From contig CM050449.1 in NCBI GenBank assembly GCA_027563935.2, positions 10,816,001 to 10,880,000 on the forward strand: 64,000 nt of DNA, given 5' to 3'. A model generated the notes under the pieces. It was not told the DNA's origin, made no database searches, and saw nothing but the letters and a program-made list of their open reading frames with translations. This stretch comes from Costus lasius (lineage: Eukaryota > Streptophyta > Magnoliopsida > Zingiberales > Costaceae). A program made the translations under genes and the position numbers. Shown in pieces: positions 41,601 through 53,600 of the stretch. How positions within the stretch are numbered: the first letter of the stretch is position 1; the number at the start of each line of letters is the position of its first letter.

Positions 41601-44600
41601 GATCTTACGATCTGATCTTACAAAGCCTTCATCATTCTTAGGTAGGATTTTGATCCTGACAACCTTGCTCATGACAAATTGATCTGTAAGTTGTTTTTAT
41701 CTTCAGTAATGCATTGTATGTTACACCCTGTGAAAAGAATATTATTGACATAAACAAAATAATAATAATACTAGAGCAGTGGCATTATATATAGAAAGTG
41801 ATTCTCTTGTGCTACACTAAGAATAATGAGGGGTGAGCATAATTTGGTTTTTACCAAATTTACCGATCGGTAAATCGGTTCGGTAATAATTTTTATATAA
41901 TTCGGTATTCGGTATTCGGTTCGGTAATTTACTGATTTACCGATATACATATATATTAATATATAAAAAATAAGTTTTTATTTATTAATTTCTTTTCTCT
42001 AACTCTAATAAGTAAATTTATAATCACCAATAAGTAAATTTTAGTAGAAAACTAGATGAAGGAGAATGCATGGAATCCAAGTTTCATGAAACATTTTTTT
42101 TTGCATTCTTTTAATAGATTAATTAGGTAATATTTATTGTAATTCGGTAAATCGGTAAATCGGTAATTTACCGATAGGTAAATAACAAGTTCGGTATCGG
42201 TTTCAGTAATGGTATTTTCGTTTTCGGTAAATCGGTAAATTGGTAAATCCTTATTCGGTTTCGGTAAATCAGGAAATCCTTATTCGGTATTCGGAATTCG
42301 GTTTTTACCGAATGCTCAGGGACAACTTGAGAAAGTTTGAAGAACCATGCTTAGGCTTTGTTTAAGACTACCAATTTCATTCATGAGCTTCCACACTTGT
42401 CTATCCCCTTGAGCAACATCCAAGAGGTTTTTTTATGTACACTTCAACAAGATCACCATATAAGACACTTTAATATCCAAAATCCACAACCTTGATTGAC
42501 AACCAAAGTGAGTAGAACTTAAATAGGATTAGTCGTGGCACATGAGAGGCAACTATACATCTGCATCAATGTTGTGTGAATTGCTATACAATAACTCAGC
42601 CTTGTATTGGTCAATAAAGTCATTTGGATGGTATTTGACAATGAATCCCATCCGTAGGCTACATGGTCAAAACTAGAAGAAGTTTTGTGCTCTCAAGTGT
42701 TATGGGGTATGAGAGTGGTCATTTCTTCATCTATTATCGTTTATTGTGATTTTTTAGTTACAATACAACATAGCTTCTTGATCATTTGCAGGGACAAGGA
42801 TATTATATAAAAAAGTTAAAAAATAGTCGGAAAGAAGAGATGGATGATCACACAAATCATAGTGAAATAAAATGAGTCATCGAAGTACACTTGCACTTGC
42901 ATGAAGCAATTTATAGCTCAAGGTTATCTTATGGAAGGGGTTAAAAGACTAGTATGAGAAATGGTACTAGTCCATGCTCAGATTGGTATATACCGGTGGT
43001 ACCACATACAATACTAGTATATGTATGTACATATGTATATATATATGTACTTATTTATACGACACCGCTACATGCCAGTATATACCATTTACAACAATTT
43101 CATTGACTTGTGGCCATTTGAATGTCAACAATGTTCTCAATGAGATACTATCCTGGTTTGAGAAACTTGAAGAAATAGAAACGGTAAGGTATTATACCCT
43201 TACTTTTCTATGTATAATCAATCAATTTAGGTGCCTCCAATAGATTACAATGGCTTTATATGGTTCACCAATATGCACTATGGACATGTTGATACAATGC
43301 TTAGGCTCATGGTATTCATATTATCCAATATTGCTTGTGTTATAACTGAAAAAAAAATGTATAGACTTGTAATATTACAAACTTGTTGGGTTTCTATACA
43401 AAAGTGAAGAAAAATAGGCATGAACTGAACCGATTGGACCCAAAATCGAAATTTTTTTCCTAATGTTTGTAAATTGAAACCGAACTGAATAATTTAAAAA
43501 CCGATTTGAACCGAACCGAAAATGTCGGGTTCAATTCGGTTTAAATCGATTAAAACCAAAAAGAAAGGGAGAAAAAGCCGTTGAGGACTCTGCCGCCGTT
43601 TGTCGCAAGAAAAGGAGAAAGAGTCATCGCCTGTCGCCGAGGGAGGAGATCCTCCTCTCCCTAACAGGACCTCGTCCCACCCGTGGAGACGATGAGTCCT
43701 CTCGTCGCTCGTCGTCGGCTGCCAAGACGTGGGCTGTAGCTGACAGCAAATCTCTTCACTGTATTATGCTTTCACCAAATCTCTTCTTTCTATTAATTTT
43801 TTTTTCACCGCATAGCATTTATTTTGTCCTTTATACAAATATGATAGGTAGGGGGCAGCTGCTGCATGCCATGATGCCAGACATTTATTTCGAATAGACG
43901 GGAGACTAGAGAGGAATGGTTTGCACGCCTGCGGCTGACACATGTACTCGCGGCTGACGGCTCAGGGGAACTGAAGGGACACCGAAGCATCACGGGCTAC
44001 AAGGCATCTATTGGTGCGTTTGAATAACTTCGGTTCGGTTTGATCTTACAAAATTTTAATTTATTCAATCCGAAACTGAACCGATTTAGATTTTAATTTC
44101 AGAAAACCGAACTGAACCGAACCAATTGAGTTCAAAACTGAACCAAACTGATTTTATCGGTTCGGTTCGGTTTTTTGGTTTGAACTGAATTCTGGACCGC
44201 CCTAAACAAAAATGATAAAATAGAAAGCCCTTGTGTGCCACTATTTTGATTTTTTTTCTTCTCTCCCTCATTGTCATCAACTCACTAACGCATCTCCTCT
44301 TTTAGAGACGAATTTGTGTCTATCGATTATGGAAGGAAGCATCGGTGTGGTTTCCTTTGGTCTATGTGTCATCTTCCCAATGAATTCTCTATTCACACGG
44401 CGACTATGCTTACAACGATTTCTAGCATTATCTAGGGGCAAGGCTCTAAGTGGCTTATCCTCCAATGAGCAGTCTAGTGACCTTTCCCCTTTTCCCCACT
44501 ATATAGATCAACATTGGTGATGAGTCCAACCTAGGGTTTAACCATGAATCCGATGACAAGTTCGTGATATCTTGCTGCCCTATTAGTGTGGACATTGGTG

Positions 44601-47600
44601 GCTAGATTTGGTAAGGTTTTAGAAACCTCACCCTTGCTTAGTTGATTTTGATTTAGGTGAATGAATAATAAACCCTAATTGTGTATGTTGTGATTAGAGG
44701 TATAATTTATAAATTGGTACGGGATGCAAGGATCGTAAAACTGGTTCGGTACCGGCCAGTTCCTCTGGTTGGTACCGGTCTGGCGAGGCAGCGGTATCGG
44801 AGCATGGGTCGGAGTACGGAACGCGGCAGACGGCGGCTCGGCGGCAGTGGTCCACCAGCAGCGGCTTCTGCCACCGCTCTTTCGTTGCCACCTGGTTCAC
44901 CAGTACTGTACCGGTACTATACCGGTATGACGGCTTGCCGGACCGATTTTACGATCCTTGATGGGATGCATGATGATACATGTTTGATTTTATTTATACA
45001 AATAGGAAAAAGAAAATTGGCAAAATTTTGGGAAAAATCAAGAGGATAAAGGATAACGACATTTGAGTAAGGGATTCTTCTTGTTCTTTGTACTTGGTGC
45101 CAATCGCATGAGTAGAGTAATGGCACGTTACCATTCAGTTTTGCTCCATTAATTAGTTGATTACCGTTCTGTTGCCCTCTTGATCGTCATTTAAATCATG
45201 CTTACACTACCTTGTTATTCCTACTTGATATTTCTAATGCATATCAGTTTATGAGAAGTATATTTGCTATTGCATAGTATTGAGTTATTGCATAGTATTC
45301 TGAATCTGTTAGTATATATTTTTTTGTTATCTATATATTGGATTTGTTATATTCTAGCAGTTGGATTGGTGGAGGTGGAGAGACTGGCCAACCAATAGCT
45401 ATCCATTGCTTGATGGGATTGTGGGCTATGGGTTTTGTTATATTAGCTAGTAACCATAGTCATGGTATGGGCCACTGTACTATGGGTCATTTTCGAAGGG
45501 TAAGCGAAATCAGGATAAGAGATGTAGGATGCAACTCTAGTATACTATGACGGGTAGTCATTCTCTATTATTTAGAGTTGATTGTTGGGGATCACTCTAT
45601 TTGGAGTGCGGGTTCTTTGGGACAATTGGCCAAAGCTTTGTTTTTTCTGTGTGCTGATCTATTTTTTGTATTTAGTTTGTTGCATTATACATATACGGTG
45701 CATGTAGGGTTATAATAGACATTGTGAAAATTTTTGCATCCTTGTTCATGCATCATAATTTACATTTTCTACTTAGCCTTTCTTGCTAATAATCTTTGCT
45801 TCTCTTTTAGGTTGAGCTGCAGCTCCATGGCGGAAAGATTAGATAATAATTACAGTAGATTACTTGAGGGTTACATTGAGTTTTGTAACATATGTATTTT
45901 CAGTATTTTTTTTATCTGGTGTATATGTTATGATGGTATGAGATGATATTTCAAAAATCTATTTGGTTAGATGATTATTGTCTATCCTTACAATTTTTTA
46001 GCTATCCGTATTATTTTCTAGATATGTTGATTTTATGGTTCAATTATATGAATTGTATTTGTTGGTCCAAATGTCATTCCCTCTCGGGGTGCGACAATCT
46101 TACTGGCATTAGAGGAGTAGGTTCCAAGAAGATACTAAGCCATAAGGATTAAGGTTTAAGGCACTTAATATTGTAAGGCATTCTAATAAATTTTTAAATG
46201 TGTTTATGCAATATATTTGGGCTATCTCCTCATCCAAATTTAAGCCACAACAAATGTGTATATTGTGCGGCCTGTTTCTTACCCACTAAAATTTCCACCT
46301 TTTACCCTATGAGGCATCTTATAATAAGCCTGACTTAGAGTCTAAGAATGCATGATGAGAGTTTACAACACTAGGTAAAGAGTGATTTAGTGTTTTTATA
46401 AGAGATCGACATTCTTGGGCATCTCAAAAATTGGGTAATGGCTATTGAAGAAACATTTAAAGTTGTAAAATGCTTTGGAAAAGATAAAGTTGAGATGACT
46501 GAGCTGGTCTAAAGACTATTACTTAAGTCCTGATTTTGATGACTAAAAAAAATATAATCATACAACTAATGTTGAGGTGCTAGTTATGTTGGTTAAACCT
46601 TTACCATTTGTTGAGGGCCTTGAAAATTTTTTTTTGGATATATATCTTGTATTATATATGTTTTTGAATTGCAAAGTGATCCTAAAGTAAGTGGTGGAGC
46701 TTTTGTTGTGCATGCATGTAAGAGACAACTTGTGCACAGTGATAACATTCTTAATGTGGTTTAAACCATGATTAAATTACCATTGAAATGATTAAGGGGG
46801 CAAAGAGAAGAGGAAAATGAAAAGAGAAATACGAAATTTAATTTGTTGATGTGCCTTTGTATGAAAGCAGTAGAGCGAGTACTTTGAAGAAGACTATTTT
46901 TTAGGATACATGAATTAGAGTGCTAAGTAAGATTTAGGATTACGGATTTCCCTGGCTATGATGACCCATGAACAATGATTAAGAGAGCTCACCGACCGAA
47001 CTAGGCCAAGTTATGATTTAGGATTCAAGAATACACTAGATGCTCAGACATGACATACACATGGTATTTGGATATTAGATTTTTATGATCTTGACACTAA
47101 AAATAATATTTAGAACTTGACATTATATGATATTTGGACATGAAAACTAAGGAATTATATTTAGGACTCGTCTGATTTGATTTTTATGTCATAATCTCAC
47201 TTGGAGCAAATTTGAAAAATTCATTGGAATTACATGAAATTATTATTTGATAAAAAAAAATTGACTTCATGCTTTATGTGAAATTTGATATCTAATTAGA
47301 AGAGAGCTTATTGGATTTATTTAAAATTGATATTTGATTGGACAATCATAAGATATATGATTTATTACCATGACATTGTTGATTTTCTAAGCATGGATTG
47401 ACTTTTGTGGTTATAAGAAAATGATAAACAAGAATTTCTTATGTTACTAAGAGTGTGCTAGTAGTATGATTGGTTCATGATATTATGATCAAATCTACCC
47501 CATATGATTCTATTTTATGTATGACTTTATGAGTATATCAGATCTTCATAAGGATTTTGTGAGCACTTGATTATGATCATGATATTTGATTTCATGATCA

Positions 47601-50600
47601 TGATCTTTGATTTCATGATCATATCTGGTATGATTTTAGTCCATATGTCATGGTATTTTGATCATATGTGCTCTTGACTCCATGATTATATTGGTTCTTG
47701 GTCATGATCTTATGATCTCATGATTCAGTTTGTGAGAAGTTGGATCAACCATTACTTAACTTGTTAGGGTTAAGCGACTTCAATAAAAAGGGGAGAAGGC
47801 TTAATGTGAAAGGGGCTTTTAATTTTCTAACAGAATGTAACCGTTCAACATGGTATTAGAGCTTGTCAACCCCTTGTCTCGCTCATCTCGATCTCACGAG
47901 GCATCGACATTAGTTTTGGCCAATCTACCCTCTCCTTGGTGTGTTCGCTTATGAGGATCTCCTCCCTTGCCTAACTTTGAGCGTGTCCGCTCGTCTCCTC
48001 TAAGCCCTAGTTCACGACTTCCTCTTCATGTCTCTTGTGACGGCATCCTTGTCGGGAAGGCGCTGGAAGGCACCTCTCTGCCTTCATCCTCTTCTCATGA
48101 CAGACGCCTTTTTCAAGTCTTTTGAGAGCAAATCAGTGTTCTTCGTCCACTTCTCGCATGACTTTAGTTGGCTCGTGTCCTCTTCTCGCACGACAAATGC
48201 ACGAAAGAAGTGGTATCATTGGCGCACGATTGCTTCAAGGCTAACGGGCAATTAGCCTATCTTTTTATCTTGAAGAGCAATTGGAAGCAAAATCCACCAC
48301 GAATCTTGGTACCACTATGAAATTGGATGCTACAAACTATTTACTATGAGCTAGGGCTATACTATTTTTTCTTAGTTCACATGGGAAGAGACACCATGTA
48401 GAAATGAATCCACCTATAGTATGTATCTTGGAGCATGTTTGATATAGCTGTCGTTACCTCTCTACTTCATAGCATGGAACCTCAGAGTCCATTAATTGTT
48501 ATGTTTCATAATACTAGAAAGGACAAGGAAGTGTGGGATGCCCTAGCTAGCACATATGCTCCTCAATACAACATTAGTCGCATTTATCTATTATATGAAA
48601 AAATCTTCCTTATGTGATAAGATAGCTGACCCATACAAGAATATTATACTCAGTTAAAGACAAAGTGGTATGAATTGCGTAAATATCATCCTCTTGTTGC
48701 TGATATCTTTGTCATTCTCGAGCAGCAAGAAGAATTCATTGTTGCAAAATTCCTCTAATCTTTTTCAGCTCAAAATCAGTTACATGTGGAGCCTATTATA
48801 CCTACATTTTAGAATGCCTTTTATAGACTTTTTTGGGTTCCGATTGCTTCATCACCCTTTGAGCTCTGCAGTGCTCTTTTAGCGCCTCAGTTGGGTGGTC
48901 AATCAAGGGTTATGGGTCTTAGCTCTGCTCGTGGACGAGGACGTGGTCATCATCCTTTGACTTATATTCACACACCAATCACTGATCGGTGCTGGGCACA
49001 GTGTAGAAGACCCTCCATGCTCGAATTGTTGGTAGACTCAAGTATTACATAACTCTAAGCCAACGCACCATCCACTGTGCCCTCCACCAGCCTTGCAGCT
49101 ACACCTTTCAGGACACCTTCTGGTATAGCCTCTTTTGTTGCTCTTGATAACTCTTAGATTCTTGACTTAGGAGCTACATTTCACATGTCAGGTAATAAAG
49201 TTTTGTTTTCATCTATTATCTTTAGTAGTAACCACCCTACTACTACCCTCCAGATGCTTCGTTTGTGTTTGTTTATGAAATTAGGTCCATTCACATTAGT
49301 AATACTCTTGTTTTTTCTGATGTTCTCTATGTTTTTCAGTTTTCAAATAACCTATTAGTAATATGTGCTCTCACTAAAAGCCTAAATTATATTGTGACCT
49401 TTTTTCCTTCTCATTGCACTTTCTAGGACCTACAAACGAGGAAGATGATTGGTGGGGGGCTTAAAGATATGGGCGAGTACGTACTGTTTGACTCCTCTCG
49501 TGCATCTACACTAGCTTACCTATCTGCTGCAGTCTCTCCCTTCTAGTGGCATTGTCGGCTTTGCCACCTCTCTCCAGTCAAAGTTCAGCAATTTTTTGTC
49601 TTTACCATCTTATCCTATGTTTCACTATGATGTTTGTCAGCTAAGCAAATATCATCGTGTGTCTTTTTCTCCTAACTGTAATACTCATAGTAATAACCCC
49701 TTTATTCTTGTTCACACAGATATATGGGATATGAGTCTTATTCCTAGTAAAGAGGGTTATCATTATTTTGTCACCTTTATCAATAACCACAATTCGTTCT
49801 GAACTCTTTATTGTATTCATCTTTTCTATGAAGAAATTACAATTGAGTTTGATAAAACGTTGAAAGATATTTGATCTAATAATGCTTTAGAATATACTAA
49901 TACTCAGTTTCAGTCTTTATGTCATAACAGGAGTATTTTCCACCAAACTATTTGTCCCTACATATCCCAACAGAATGGTATTGCTAGCACAAAAATCGTC
50001 ACCTCCTTGATGTGGCCTAGTTTCTTCTATTTCACATGAATGTACCTCATCAATTCTGGGTGATCTTGTTCTCATTGCTGCTTTTCTTATTAATCAAGTT
50101 CCAATGATGTTATTTTAGGGCAAATCCCCCTTCATCATCCTCCATCCTCATCATCTGATTTTTCCTTGTTGTCCCTCATGTTTTTTGTTGCGTGTGTTAT
50201 GTACATGCTCACAGCAACCATTAAGATAGGGCAACTCGTTGTGATGTCACCTTTAATGAAACTACTTCCTACTTCACTCATCCTACTCTTAACCGCCCTT
50301 CTTTGGTTAACATTCCTCTTCCTAACTTGGGTCCCCTACCTCTATCTCTGGACATGACTAGAGAGTCACATGCTCCAAATTTGCAGGTCTACAACCGATC
50401 TCTCGACATGACTAGAGAGTCACATGCTCCAAATTTGCAGGTCTACAGCCGATGTCCATGGGCTCGAGTCAGCTGACCCTCTCCGATCCATCACCCTTAT
50501 TTGATGGTTCTCCTTCTGACTTGCATCTTCCCATTGCTTTACGCAAAGGTAAATGCCACACCAACTCTTATCCTATCAGTAACTATGTTTCATATCATCG

Positions 50601-53600
50601 CTTGTCTCCTTTGCCTCATGCCTTTGCAGCTCATCTACCCTGATTTCTAAATCTTATGAGGAAGTGAAGCGGTTTCTTGAGTGGTGTGCTGCCATGGATG
50701 ACGAGATGAGTGCCCTCCTCACTCGCTTTACATGGTCCTTGGGTCTACCTCCTCTAGGGTTCAATCGGTGGCGTGTAAATGGGCCTATAATGTTAAACAT
50801 AATCTAGATGACTCGGTTGATCGACATAAAACACGAATTGTAGCAAAAGGATTTATCCAAACTTTTAGCATTGATTTCTTTGAGGCTTTTTCTCCTATAG
50901 CTTGTTTTAACTCTTTTCGGGTTCTCTTTTCCTTAGCTACTAATCTTAACTTATCTCTGATGATGTTCTCAGTGCTTTTCTATATGATAACCTTACTGTG
51001 GATGTCTATATAGAGCAAACTTTTGAGTATGATGCTTAAGGGGAGTTGGTATGCAAGTTGCATAAGACTATTTATAGGTTGAAATGAAGCCCACGGGCTT
51101 GGTTCCAAAAATTCTCATAGATCATAGCATCAGTTGGTTTTCGCGGGAGCAAAGTTGATCATTCTATCTTTATTCGATACACTGTAAAGGTCTGATAATA
51201 CTTGCAGTATATGTAGATGATATACTTTTAACTAGCTATGATTTCAATAGTATAATAGAGACAAAGACTTACCTACATTCGAAGTTAGCACTTAAAGATC
51301 TAGGCAAGCCTAAATACTTCTTGGGGATTGAAGTTGCGTATAAGGGATCACAAGTATACCTTCCGCAAAGGAAATATGCTCTTGATCTTTTTGAAGAAAC
51401 TAGAATGATTAAGTGTAACCTTCTGACACACCCACAGTATCCAATCAGAGATATTTTCGTGAAATGGACTCTGATATGGTGGATGCAACTAGTTACCATC
51501 GCCTTGTTGGGAAGCCGATCTATTTGACTATAACAAGGCCCAATATTTCTCATTGTGCTGGGATCGGCAGTCAATTTATGAAAAAGCCAAGGAAGGCGCA
51601 TTGGGAAGCCGTAATAAGAATACTTCAATACATTAGAGGAGCGTCTTTTGTATAAGAAAAATAGATATTCTAGATTTTGCTAATAGTTTAATGATCATGT
51701 CTGATTATGTTAGTGACATGAGGATCACATATCTTTATGACCTTTTGATCATGTGATTTGATTATTATACTTGATTATAACGTTATCATGTCTATTTTGT
51801 TAGTGATCGGTGGTCTGTCTAAATTTGAAATTATGCTGAAAGCATACTGCTTCATTATGATAGTGTGGTGACCCAAGGATCATATCAAATGTGAATTTAA
51901 GATCCTAGCTCTTTATGCGATGATCTTATATGTTTTTGAAATTATGATTGTACTTGAAATGATCTTATGGTTGCTCTTGATTTTGATGCTTGATCACATT
52001 TGTTTTGGCTTACGAAAGCAATTGATTCCCAATCACAATCTTATATTTAGAACTAATCATGATCTTATATTGATGATATGATGATAGCTTATGATGATGA
52101 TCCTATTATTGTACTTGTTTTGTTGATGATGTCATGAAAATATATCTTTGGGGTGCATCTATTTCTAATCTTTTGATCATATCCTTTTGTAATTTTAATC
52201 ATGCTTGGTCATGATACCTTGATGGCATTTGTTTTACATTATGATCCTACTAGGTATGCGATACCTTAGTTAAGATCCTATGATTGTACGCGCTTATGAT
52301 CAATATAATTTTAGATCACTCCTGTTATGTTAGTGATATGATTATTTATGATCATATAATTTTATAGTGAGTTTTTGCTTACATCAGTTTATAATCATAC
52401 AATCATGTATATTTCTGATCTTCTGCAGAATCTATTACGATCATGATCTATATTGATTTTGGTAATCAATGCTATTTAGCTTTGATAGTATCACCGTGTA
52501 TGATTATGTTTATGATTTTTTATCAGCACGTTTGGATTGCTGTTTCATGATCATATCAGTTATGGTTTCATGTCTAGACCTGCGCATGCTTGTAATCTTT
52601 TAATCAAACCCGACTTTGATGATTAATACCATGATCCCATTAGTTCATAGTCGCATGGCATTAGTGGTATGTTTGAAATTTTAGGGTCACATGTGTCTGA
52701 GTTCATCCCATGTTATATTTGTTTCTTTGGACAATCTCTGATCATACCTGTAGATGGTCGTACAGTCATGTTTGTTTATGTAGTCTTGTTTGAATGATCT
52801 ATTTGATATCTAGTCTTCATATATGAGAATAAAGTAATTGGACTTTATTAATGATAAAATGTTGAATATGCTTAAGTTTGTTTAGATGAATTGTCTATTT
52901 ATCCCTTTTTGAAACATGGATTTTTATAATCCAATATTGTAACCAGCATGTTGAGTGATATTAAAAGAATTTGAATAGTTGAAATGACAATTATATATAT
53001 TATTGGAATTGGGTCTCACTTACCTAAGAGTACGAGCCTTGTTTGTGAAAAAGAAATTAAAGTCATGAGATGATTGTGTCAAGGATCTTTGGCCTGTCAT
53101 AAAGTTAAATTTGATCTTTGATTGATTATGATGATTTGATTTTGACCTTAGAAATAATTTGAAATCTAAGTTGGAGTTAGGGAATTTAATCTTCCAAATT
53201 ATTGAACTTGATAGGAATAGTATGGATCTGCTATGAATTTTAAGAAAAAAATAAATATGTTGACATGCATTTCTATAACTGTTATGGACCTTTGAGAAAA
53301 GAGTACTTGGGCAAATGGTTGAGTTTGATATGTCAGATCGATATTCTTAGGTCATAGCAAAGCATGATATTATCTTATATGATCTTGGAGACTTTATGAT
53401 AAGTAATAGAACTTGTAAAGTTGAAGGAGCTTCATAGAGATTGATTTGACCTCTTTATTAATCTCATTGAGGATTTTATCTAATCTAACTTATAATTTTA
53501 TCCGACTCTGTGATACTCCGATTAGTTATGTGGATGAGTCATAAATTGGATACAATCAGAACATTTCAGCAATAAAATTTCCCTCTACGATCTCTTGTTT

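Larger units (their letters stand above)
43338..46096 (+). repeat. Left LTR of the gypsy-like element, with two insertions
   Basis: Runs from TGTTATAACTG to GGGGTGCGACA. Without the two hAT-like insertions (43415-44204 and 44727-44960) it would be about 1.7 kb. Collinearity with the right copy is clear at CCCTTGTGTGCCACTA, GTTGATTTTGATTTAGGTGA, ATAATTTATAAATTG and GATACATGTTTGATTT. Confidence 0.7.
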
